Below are positions 51,281 to 61,720 of a stretch of DNA of 64,000 bases, one piece after another. Below the pieces are notes generated by a model. That model did no database searches, was not told the DNA's origin, and saw only the letters and a program-made list of their open reading frames with translations. Source of the DNA: Platycnemis pennipes (taxonomy: Eukaryota; Arthropoda; Insecta; Odonata; Platycnemididae). How positions within the stretch are numbered: position 1 is the first letter of the stretch; the number at the start of each line of letters is the position of its first letter. The stretch spans positions 126,584,350 through 126,648,349 of the forward strand of contig OW121847.1 of assembly GCA_933228895.1 (NCBI GenBank). Direction: 5' to 3'. The translations under genes were made by a program, and so were the position numbers.

Positions 51281-51409
51281 TAAGATTTTCCACAGAGAAA
51301 AAATCATTCGCACTGACCGGGACTTGAATCCGGAAACCAGGGGGTCCGGGTTCGAGTCCCGGTCAAGGCGAATGATTTTTTTCTCTGCGGAATATCTTAC
51401 TACTGAGCA
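51281..51409. mobile_element. tRNA-like fold-back (MITE-like) hairpin
   Basis: These 129 bp form an imperfect hairpin with arms of about 57 bp. The outer parts contain TGCTCA...GTAAGAT and a run AGAGAAAAA that is matched by TTTTTCTCT. Near the apex each arm carries a tRNA T-arm-like B box: GGGTTCGAGTCCC on the plus strand, and the complementary GGGACTTGAATCC reading on the other side. The T-stem CCGGG/CCCGG pairs, but the upstream sequence does not make an acceptor stem, so it is not a functional tRNA gene. Confidence 0.65.
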
Positions 51410-51745
51410 TACACCATCTTTATATAGAAGAATCATAGCTCAGCGCAACCCAGGGAAATTTCACGAAGGCCAATCAATGCATACTGAACACTACAGCCGC
51501 TAATTACCCATCTAGGGCGCTTCTTCGAAGTTGTTTCGATAACAGAGCCGAGGTTAGCACTGTATACAGATCTTTCAAGCTAGCTCTGGAGAATTAAACA
51601 TGTTCACGCAGAATTGTTAGGAGGCCTACCTATCAAAACTTAACGTTGATTAAGTACGTTAAGGTCAGGGTAATATCATACCAACCAACAAATTATGGTA
51701 AATGATCGTAAGCTTCCCCGGTGAATGATATAAATGTAATGTTCT

Positions 51746-51834
51746 CGGGTTTGGCACCGGGTGAAACTTTTCATGTCCGACTTTTCGATGAGTAACACGC
51801 TCATCCAAACATCGGCAATGAGAAGTCTCACCCG
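51746..51834. repeat. Inner inverted partner of the fold-back unit
   Basis: These 89 bp match 49540-49628 in inverted orientation with about six mismatches (roughly 93% identity by eye). That is clearly lower than the outer 591-bp arms. One terminal repeat is partly lost at the junction with the arm. Confidence 0.6.
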
Positions 51835-51836
51835 AA

Positions 51837-52427
51837 AGTGAAAGAGAAAATAATTGGCCACCAAGGTAATTCAATTCATAGGTAAATTAAGATAATAACT
51901 AAAAATGCTATAAAAAGTAGTAAATCCTACCACGCCTATGACGTTTACTTCATTGTCGGTGAGTATCTTCTCGCGAAGTATATCCGTCTCAAAAAAGTGC
52001 TTCTTATACTCAACTTGTGGATGCTTCACTAAGAAACTATCGCGAAGAATGCACTTCTGCCACTCACCGCGGCGGCTTTCATCCCTCAGGACCACAAAGC
52101 AATGCACCTTTTCGGTATTCGAATTATACTCAACCATGGAAGAAGGAGCGCATCCTTCCTCCACGTGGTACAGCCCGATGTGATGTATCTCCTACCGACC
52201 ATAATGTTCTACCAATACAGTCTGGTTTTCAAACTCTAAAACACTTAATGATGATTTTGAGAAAAGAAAACCAGATCTTTTTCGAAGGAACAGTTTCACA
52301 AAAATGTGGTTTGCCGCAGTGAAACACCGTAAGACGTTTACTTTGTGAGCTTGCACAAGGTAAATGCCGGGCGAATGAACAAGTGGCGCCAACGACCGAA
52401 AGCAGGAACTAAGCGGACAATAAGGGG
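51837..52427 (-). repeat. Right arm of the 3.7-kb inverted repeat
   Basis: This is the inverted copy of the left arm, the same 591 bp with no indels. Most mismatches cluster at the inner end (around 51890-51905), where they change the last residues of the duplicated reading frame. The long central part is almost unchanged. Confidence 0.9.
51871..52191 (-). CDS. Unidentified ORF in right arm, copy of the left-arm ORF
   Basis: This is the inverted duplicate of the frame at 48949-49269. It keeps the same upstream TAG (52192-52194 on the minus strand), the same length and the same terminal LNLPMN. Visible protein differences are limited to one residue near the start of the frame and a few near the end (FYGILSYH on the left against FYSIFSYY here). 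The shared upstream stop means it was present before the arms diverged. No function is recognised. Confidence 0.25.
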   Translation of the reverse strand, partial: EIHHIGLYHVEEGCAPSSMVEYNSNTEKVHCFVVLRDESRRGEWQKCILRDSFLVKHPQVEYKKHFFETDILREKILTDNEVNVIGVVGFTTFYSIFSYYLNLPMN

Positions 52428-55400
52428 ACGTGTGATGAGCCCATGTTGCCGGGGGCTGGTCGACAGGAATCCGTCATAGGAAGCCGTTCTTGCTTCCTTG
52501 GTAAGATCTTAGCTTTGCTCCCACATTCCCCCTCTCTCTCTCGGCTCTTCCCGTGTAAAGGTTCGTTGCACATTCCCCACCTCTTTGTATCACATTTCTA
52601 TTTGTCATAATATAAAATCTGAGAAACTCAGTATGGTGTGCTTATTCTGACCATTCCGACGCTAAGGGCAAGAACCCATTTTTGTTGGCGTGTCGCCGCA
52701 CCTAGCAACCTCGAAGGAGCGACGCTCGGGTGCGGGTCGGATGGACCATAACACATGCCCAACGTAATGTTACTTGCCGAAATGAAATGGAAATAAATGG
52801 GACTAAAATTTTGTATGTATATGTAATGATTTGCTATCACTGGTTTAGAATTAAGAATTTTATGGAATCGATGCTCGGACCTGAGGTTTCAGGCTTAGAC
52901 ACACACCATTGAAGTATAACCGGGAAATAAAATTTTATCTCAACGCATTAAATGTTGAGGTATTTCTTATCATTGGACGTACTTTTTGTTGTTCTATTTG
53001 TAACTACCAATTGTGATCGCTGAAATGCTTGAGTTTCCCCAGTTCTGTTAAATGTGCATGGATGTCATGTCGAATGGTCAAAAATGCATAAAATAATATC
53101 CTCATTTTTCAGAATTTAGATATATCTTTTAAAAAATCTTGGGAGAGAAAGTGTGAATAAATGAGCCTAATGTAGCACCTATTTCTCTTTGCTTCAATAG
53201 GGCTGAAATTTATTTGTAATTTAATGCTTTTGTATACTGCTTCAACATTAGTAGTCCTGCATATCCCTAACGTGTGCTACGTTAGATACACAATTAATTA
53301 TGTTTTTCATGTAATTTGGCAATCAATAATGTTTTTAAAAAATGTCGAGTCAGGTCGTATATATGTATACACTTCCTTCTGAGCCTGAGTTCTACGTTTC
53401 GCTTCCAATATAGTGTGCGGATGTTGTAGTGTAGGTAATTGGAGATAAGATATGCTACTGGATAATTGGGCGGTGTGACCTTGTTGGTCACCCTGAACTT
53501 TTGAATGTGTGCCAAACCGATGAGCGAGATTCCTCTACCTTAGTAGATTCCGATTCGCACCCACTCCAGTCGGCCTCGTAGATTTCGGATCTCTTGGCTT
53601 CAGACTTTGATCGGTCGGTTGAACACATCGCGCCCATCTCGTACCCTCTCACCTCCGTCCCAATTCCTTATCTCCCAGCCGTTCCTCCCCCGTCCGTCCG
53701 CGCACCGAGCAAAGCCCTCGGGATGCTCCCTTTCCCGTCTCCCCCGCCCCACGATTGCATTTGGGCCACGCCCCCTTGGACTTCGAAGCGCCTTTCATCC
53801 CCTTCACGCGACCTTCTCGAGTGTTGCGAGGCCAATCTTCATTTGTTTACCCTCCACTCCCATCCCGCCTCTCCGCCGTTTTCCCCCCTCACCCGTGGCG
53901 CCATTCTTGCTATCGGGATCAAGTGAAGCCTCCAAATGGCTTCGACATCCGAAAGCCTTCGTCATACCCAATCTTCCTTCCTGGAATGCAGATGTGGAAC
54001 GATTGGATTGAAAAAAAATACAGTAGTTCTCTCTCGAGAAAATTCTGAAAGTGTAACCTCATTTGCCCCTACGTTTCGTTGCTTTCAATAGTGGAGTACG
54101 GCTCCCCAGAGGCAGTTTTATTGACTCCTCTTTGCGCAGTCATATGCGTGGATAAATACGTCGGGAAAATTGCATCATTTAAAGTAATAAACAACATGGA
54201 AAGCTTCCCAAATTTACGAACGACTGCTTAGGAAATAGTCCCCGTCTGTTCACGCGTTAATCCACACAACATAAGCGATTTGACGCTGCTTTGGGTTGTG
54301 CAATTCATAGTTGCGTATAAGACGGCTGTCGACCTGACTTATAGAGAACGTAAAAACTCCAACCACCGTGGAACTGGCGGGGCTTAATCAGGGAATTCTC
54401 CATATTTAGTGCTTGCTGAAATGTGCGGAAAAAGCTTAGTTCCCGTGATAGATTTTTTCCCTTCTGTTTGCCAATAAACTGATTTGACTTGCGAATTTTT
54501 CCGTTGTAAAAATTCCTTTCATATTTCTGGTATCCTTTTCTCTTTCATAGAATGTCACCCTTTTACGTCACCCTTCATTTTATTTCCTCGTCTCGCTTGT
54601 ATTACTTCTTTTAGTATCCTAATTCTTGTGCTTCTTTTAGGTATTGTAGCTAGGTGTGTATATGTGTTGGGATTTTTGTTTCCGTTCATCATTTGGAGGA
54701 TAGGAAACTGCGTATCAACGTAATTGATGTAATCAACTTTGATGATATTACCATAATGACCTCCGCTTCTTAGATCAGCAACGAGAGCGTGAACGTTGTA
54801 AGACCACAAATTACCCAGTCATGAATTCATTTCAAACGTGGTGTTTGCTAAACAATAGTCTTGGACATTAGTGCGTGTGCACAGTGTTTTGGACCAATGA
54901 TGCACACAGAATACACCTTAATGGACCAATACAAGTATGGCATTCATTTATAAGGCATTAGATGGCAATGCTGTCGTTGTTTTGCAAGGTAGTTTTTTGT
55001 ATCGTCCTTAGGTTTTTCCTGCCGTTGGAGAGTGGTGTTTTGGATTCTGATAACATATTGTATTGGAATCGCAGCCATCTCTGGTCGGTTTCATCGAAGC
55101 CAAAAGCTATATGTTGGACTAGTTTAAGCAGAGGGCCGGACATTATTTTATTTCGCGTACCTTCAGAAAAATTAATTATCCGCGGTGAGATAATAGCGGT
55201 AAATGACGTGAGAGGTTGTGCTGAGGAATCACAATCCCATTAATAGGTTGTTCATGTCAGGGTGTTTTCGGAGCCCATCGGGACCGTAACTACAATAAGA
55301 GGCCGTTTCAATTTTTCCCCTCCCCTGTCAAACCCACGCTTCGTTTTAGAAAGCATATTTGCCGATGATGATGGAATGCCATTTGCAAATATAGATGCCT

Positions 55401-57159
55401 TGCGGAGCTGATGGATAGGAGTGGGAGAGCGGTTTTAATTGGGCTGGTCTCTCCCAAATGAAAGCATCACGTGACCTCCCCTCGTAGCGGGAACCGAATG
55501 ACGCAGGGAGTGTGCAGAGTGTGGGAGGACCCAGGAGATGCCCCTGAGGCGCCACCGCACCCCCTCTCTCCTCGTCCTTTCTCCCTTCCTTCCCCTCCCC
55601 CCACAGTCCCTTCCACTCGGTGTTTCAACCTTTCCTTTCTCTCCCCATCTTTCCCTCCGTCTCTTCCGCTCCTCTCGCCTTCCTTGAGCTTTCTGTTCTT
55701 CTCTAACCCCCCCCCCCCTCTCCCCTTTTCGACCTTCCCCCTTTTTCTGTCGTTTACCGTCTTCGCTTTCGTTATTCAGCCGGATTTTGCTCCGGCGGGC
55801 ATAGTCTGCAATGTTATTGGACTCTTTTTGTCGGTGTCTTCGTTGTTCATCTCCATATCAAATGGTGTCGCATAACATTGAATATTCTAGGAGTCGTGGA
55901 CGTTCCCCCCTACCCTCCCATCGATTCCGCCGGAATGTTTGTGTTGCACGTCCTTTCGGTTTTCGTAGCCCTTGACTATCGCCCCTTACTTTCCTTGTCA
56001 AAACAGAGCTGTGATCCTTCATGAGTGTGTGACCCGAGTTATTCTACAAGCTGGTAACCCATATTTTAAGATATAAATATCTAATTCAGTTTGCTTACTG
56101 TGTTTTCGTCTTTTTATTCAATCGTTGAAAGTAGCGTCGCAAAGTGAATTTCGGCCCCCATGAAATTCTAGATATGCATGATTGCTTCTTGAATTGTTTG
56201 CGTTTTTCGTTTACTCATATTGGCTATTTTGTAGAATACTACCGCCTGGAAACAGCGCCCATTGTGGGCTTCAAAGTAGCATGATCATATGCTGTTGGTA
56301 TCGATCCTATCTCTCTTCTTTGCAGGAATATGATTTGCACACTCGCTGTAATTTCATTATTAATAAACACTTGGCAGAAATGGGGGTGGTCTCGATAAAA
56401 AGGAATAATTTTTACTTCCGGGTACAGTGACCTGGATGGAGATGAGTGGTATTCTCTTGCTTCTCTTGCTAGGTAGGTACTTGTTCTCGGTAGGGTACAG
56501 AATAATAGATTATAAAAATGTTGAGTAAATGGTACTTGTGAGGCACGGAATGGAGAATTACTCAAGTGTGGATTAGTAAACTGATGTGTGGAAATTCATT
56601 CGGAGCGGATAATGGGTGTGGGTGGAGGAACTCCTTTTTGCCCGCCCTTACGCCGTGGAGCTTAGTTATCTTCTTCCGGAAGGATTGAATAATTTTCTAC
56701 CCGCCTGTTCCCTCGCGCAAGGGAAGCGTCAGCTCCGCTTGTTTGTTTCCCCTCTCCTCCGTTGTGGAAGCGCTGTTTAGTTTCAACGTCCTTTCTCATC
56801 TGCCATGCCTCACCTGCACCTTCTCCTGCCTCCGCCGTCCTTGTCTTCAGCCATGCTCGGTGCCCTAGTCCTTTTCCGCCTTCCACCTTCGCGTCTTTCC
56901 TCCTCTCCTCCGCATTGAACGAAGGCATGAGGTAATGAACTGAAGCCACTTCGGTTTTCTTTCTCCCGGAATGAGAATCAGCGTGGGGACGAATGAGCTG
57001 CCGTGAGGGAAGGAGGTCGAGAGGGCATCGTGCTGCCGCCCTCCTGTTCCTTCGCTCATACCCTCCATTCCCTCGCTTTCATCCATCCTCCCTTCTGGGG
57101 CGCGCGTCTCTGAGTAATACCTACTGGTGATTTTCAGGTTCTGCAACTGCAGGTGCTAC
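52428..57159. other. Alternating AT-rich and C/T-rich DNA, no gene found
   Basis: 53.64-53.92, 55.55-55.75 and 56.7-56.92 kb are pyrimidine-rich with a C-run near 55708-55718. The remainder is AT-rich with short frames only. Confidence 0.4.
52696..52735. repeat. GC-rich hairpin stem of 7 bp
   Basis: CCGCACC pairs with GGTGCGG across a 26-nt loop in a short GC-rich patch surrounded by AT-rich DNA. This is weak structure and could be chance. Confidence 0.4.
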
Positions 57160-57290
57160 GCGGATCCTATCGCACCGTCTAACCAAACCTTAATCCTAAA
57201 GAAATACGCATCTATTTCCCAGACGGGTTTCGAACCCGCGACCTTTAGGTTGCCAGGCCGGTGCGTTTCAGACCCGAATGCCTTTTTCGG
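57160..57290 (-). mobile_element. tRNA-derived SINE-like unit, minus strand
   Basis: On the minus strand a B box GGGTTCGAAACCC (57226-57238) sits in a T-arm-like hairpin about 35 bp after a weak A-box-like GGCCTGGCAACC. No acceptor stem forms. The head differs from those at 22.0 and 35.9 kb, so this is a separate family or a badly decayed copy. Confidence 0.5.
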
Positions 57291-60200
57291 TAGTTTTGGA
57301 GCTCTAGAATTCTGCTCGTGCGAATCTATTCATTGGACATCTATTCTTCATCTGATCACATGCTAATTACAATGCATAGATTGTGATCCGAAATGGTGTG
57401 GAGAACTCTTTGAGGTGGTTTTGGAGCATTCGTAAATCCGCTTGTATTTTTCCGGAATTGTACCTCTTGCTTTCACTATTACGAAATATTATTATTATTA
57501 CTCTCAAACGCGCGTTTATTTAATTTGCTTGTTTTCTTGACCCGATTGTTTCCATCTTCTCTCATTTCGTCCACTTGTAAGTATACATGTTTTATATTCT
57601 TAAATCAGGATAGTCATCTCCACAATGTTCTATGCCTTGCTTTCTTCGACGCACCGCACTCGGGCGTTAGCGTTTGTTCTCTCTGTAGTTATTAACTTCC
57701 TCATCACTTGTTCCCCGGGTTCCGCAATGTGCTCCACCTCGGTATGGAGGGAGGCGGATGGAGTAGCAGTTGACACCCTCCGCCCGCGACACCCAACCCC
57801 CTCACGCCTAACGCCTCCCCAAAGGAAGCGGGGAAGGGTTATGGCCGGGAGTGCGAGGAAATGTGAGGGGCGCGGGGGAGGAGTTCTCGCACAAGTGGCC
57901 GCCGCGCGGAGGTGTCGAGGCGAACGCGGGAGGTGAGGGCTGAGGCCCGGAGGTAGGGAGGCGGAGACGACGGGGGTTTGATGAGTGAGGAGCCGTCGGG
58001 GTGTGTGGAAGTCGTCGTTATAGGGGGGAAGGAGGATGTGAGGTGTGCGCCCGCCGTGTCTCGAACGACGGGAAAGGGTAGTTAATTGCGGCGAAAATGG
58101 ATCGTGGGTCGGAATGATGCGGGAGGAGAAAAGAAATTACGGAGTGGGTTGAGGGCGCCCCCCATGCGTGTGTGACGTCGTGTACGTATATAGGGGAAAT
58201 TTTGGGGAAAGGAGGTTCGGGGGCACCGCGAGGATTGTCGGTAGCGACAAAGTAGGGAAGGGGGTGATGAAATTGTCACCTTGTTCCCGTTCTTCCCTCC
58301 GACGCCTCTCAGCGGGGATGCAAGCCTAAAACTCACAGATTGTCGAGTGTTGCGTAGATTCCCGTGTTCCCGGGAAAGATCTGGCTACCTCTCTCTCTCT
58401 CTCGTTGGGTTTGGTGGCAATTTATGTCCCGGTCGTAATTTATCTGCTCAAGTGTGACTTTCTGAATGATTATAAGGGTGGGAGATTTTCAGCCGGCCCG
58501 ATTAATCTTCCTTTGCTTTCTTGGGCGTGGTCTTGGGAGCTGCCCGCTTTTTTGAAGCTGAGGATCGATTTCTTAATTAATCTCCACCCTCTTGAGCAGG
58601 AAATCAGCCCCTTCTAATTCATCTGCTCTCTTCGTAGATCGATAACTAAGCGTAGATTATCCGTTGTTCGGTTATTTGTATCATATAATTTGCGCAGGAT
58701 ATATCACTCTGCTACGATGAATATCATTTGATTAGTGGTAAATTATCAGAATTGGTCGTGCGTCAAAATTCCGAATTATGTGGAAGATTTATTGTTCTAA
58801 AAGCCTTATTATAGACACTCATTTAATACTACTTTCATTGATTTTTATGCGATTCACAATCGGGATTGTACATTGTTATCTAAAATCCGTTGACAAAGCT
58901 CGCTATCTTTGGGCAAGAACGCATTACCAACTATTTTGGAGATGTTGTGGGATAAAGTGAATTATCTCTCCCTCTCCCTATTACCCTTTCAGTTAACGGT
59001 CGCATTTTCTGCTTCTGATGATTCTAATTTCCACTTGCAAAAATATTATCATCGGGGAATGGTGAATAGTGGGTTTTGAAAACTCTCTTGAGGAAATGTC
59101 CCTTCGCTTCAAAAGTTTCACTGGGGTATGAGTGGAGCTCATGGGTTGCCCATGGTTGCAAAGCAGTGAGTTAAGCTCTCCCGGAAAGTTGACCATTACG
59201 CTTTAATTGACTTTATGCTCGGAATAGCTTTTTACTCAAAACTGGAATTCATTTTCTCGATCCCAGTGTGGAAAGATGTTATCCTTCTATGCCCCCATTC
59301 CATCCACGCCAGTCTTTTTTTTAATATTCGGTTCTGCGTTATTCGTCAAAATGTTAATGGTTCACTTTCGCTGATCCCACTTGACATTTGGGAATTAAAC
59401 TCCCCTTTACTTTTTCCAGCTTCAATCTCGCCTCATTAAAGTTTTCTCGTGAGAACTCATAGGCGCTCGCCGGATCTCCCTTCTGTGTAATATTTTTGCA
59501 TTATATTTTATAATTGAGAGGAGTGATTTTATCAGGGAAATAGCGCGACTCATGTATGTTCTTTGTAAAGGCGAAGACTTCATATGTTTTTAGGACTTGA
59601 ATGAAATGAAGTGAATGAGTAAGTTTGAGAGCATGTAGTAACTTAGGGCCAAAACTAAGTTATGCTCTATTAGTGGTACTTAAGGTGAATTATTTTCACG
59701 CTAGAAAATAAATTACTTCATTATTCTTTTTTTGAAGCTTGGACATTTTCAATGAGGAATTTTCATCATTGGTTTGTTGTGGAAAAGTTATATGGAGGTT
59801 CGTTTGTCCTTTGGCTGAAGTGAGTCCGGTGATGGTTAACTATTTCTTTTTAAACTCATTCGGATATTTTCTGTGTGAGTGGATCCTGGGACTCCAAATG
59901 AGAGCGCTCCATCAAAAGCTTACGTCGTATTTTTATATGCGAAAGATAATGATCTGCCTCTAGCATGAATTCCAAACATACATGTGAATCGGCTTCATGG
60001 AATGCCGGGGAATACCGGAAAAAGTAATCCAGTTTTAAGTTATTGTAACCTATCTTCCTGGTTTTATCGCAGAAACATTTTGTGAATGTAGTTGCGTCTG
60101 ATCAATTTGTGATCGAAGAAAACGCAGAAACCTTAAAGGGCACAAATGATAAATTAAAAAAAAAAATCTCTGTATCAATGCTTGCTTTTGTCTTTATATA

Positions 60201-61720
60201 CAATTATAATTTACTTGATCATGATGCACTCATTGCTTATCTGGTCTGTTGTTTCATTTTAGTGGCACAGTAAAGTGTTTAAAATATCTAATGACGTAGC
60301 TTTCCATAGAGCTACGTATGTTTTCCTATCCAGGGCATTTAAATCTTATTTTCGCCGTTACCTTATCGTGGATCGTGAATCGTGGCACAGGAGATCATCT
60401 GTGGGCAGCTCTCGTTACAATGGCATACCGTGTCATTTGTGTAGAACAGGGGACGATCTTGAAACATGCTCTCGGGTAAAAGACGACTAGCAAGTCTATA
60501 AGCACAAGCATAGGTCAGCTTGCATGCTATTTAAAGAAAACTTCAAATCCTACCGTCTCCGCATATTCAGATCAGCCAGATTCACTCCGACCTGTTTTCC
60601 TATTCTAATGTCAGACTCCATCTTCAAAGGTGCGTCCCGTTTATGTCTGCAAGGTTTTACGTGCTCTTTTTCTGCTAAATGCCGCTTCAATGGGTACATA
60701 ATGTATGCTCCTAGTCGTTTTACAGGATCTGAGAATCGTAAAGTCGATGACCTCAGGTCGAAGCATGGGAAATTAACGGCATAAGTGGCTAAAGAGTTGT
60801 CATAAACTGACTCGCTTTTGTTTTTTTTTATTCCACAAGGGAAAGTGTGATTCTAGTTCAATGTTTTCATCCTCTGGTTTTCATTTTCTTCCTACATACC
60901 TACTAGTGAAAGGGGTTTAATTAATTTAGATTTTATGATAAACGAATACTACTTTTAGTCACTTATATACACGTCTGAACGTACACCGCGATTAGTTAAT
61001 TGGGGATTACTGGTTTTCTTATCCGTCGTTGCTTTCGCATTGTCCTGCGGAGTATTTTAGCAAGTCTATAAGCAATACGGTTTGACTTAAGCGAGTTAAT
61101 GAGTGGAACCTTCATTATTTCTTTCTCTTTCTTTGTAACTTGTTCCTTGTGGATTGCTTCCTTTATATTTAATTTTTTGATTAATTGTTATGTATAAATT
61201 TAAATTAATGTATTTCCTTTGTATTAATGTTGTTCGGATACCTTTAATTTTTCTGTAGATAAAATAATTTATTATTATTTTTAAGTTTCTTTATTTCCAT
61301 TCCCGTGTCTTTTTTAAGTGCCTTTTCAAGTCCCGTTTTTTTCCTTTGCCTACAGATTAGAAAACATTTTTACGTGTTGTGATTTTTTTGGATTTTTCAC
61401 CATCCAAGGGACACAAAATGTTGACTGCAATGCTTACAGTTTGCATCACATTGTATTGTTTACAATTTTTTTGTTACAAAAATCATCAAATGCAGATGCT
61501 ACATTTCTACATGGCAAAAAGAAATGAAAATACAGTTGAAAATGAGGGAAGAATGTCTATTAACTGTAATTTTTAATAAATTGTTTTGGCAAATTTTTCT
61601 TCATCTGTGATTCTAACATTGGTCGCAAGTTTTGGATTGCATTCAACTGATTATATGAATTTAGCATGGGTGTAAAAAGAGGCAGGAAAGTTTTCAATCC
61701 ATCAAAAGGATTTTAACACC
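57291..61720. other. Purine-rich stretch then AT-rich DNA, no gene found
   Basis: 57.75-58.33 kb is G-rich on the plus strand. 58.4-61.7 kb is AT-rich with short frames and an exact 17-bp direct repeat (60488 and 61058). No gene is recognised. Confidence 0.4.

Larger units (their letters stand above)
48713..52427. mobile_element. Long-terminal-inverted-repeat element, 3.7 kb, unclassified
   Basis: The segment 48713-49303 is repeated in inverted orientation at 51837-52427. Both arms are 591 bp long, align without gaps, and differ at about six or seven positions by eye, so they are close to 99% identical. The outer ends read CCCCTTATTGTCC inward on each side. Further inside, a second, more diverged inverted pair occurs (49540-49628 against 51746-51834). 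The spacer holds a tRNA-like fold-back at 51281-51409 and no recognisable transposase. I see no target-site duplication next to the CCCC/GGGG ends. Long arms around a short non-coding core fit a non-autonomous fold-back DNA transposon, but an inverted segmental duplication fits as well. The 1% divergence argues against a simple assembly mirror. Confidence 0.75.

Noticed and set aside
51330..51375. Functional tRNA gene
   Set aside because: Only a T-arm is present, and it is mirrored on the other strand within a hairpin. D-arm and acceptor stem are missing.
55349..55400. FADDD stretch resembling the reverse transcriptase YADD box
   Set aside because: The residues around it do not match RT and the frame closes shortly after. 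Chance occurrence is likely.
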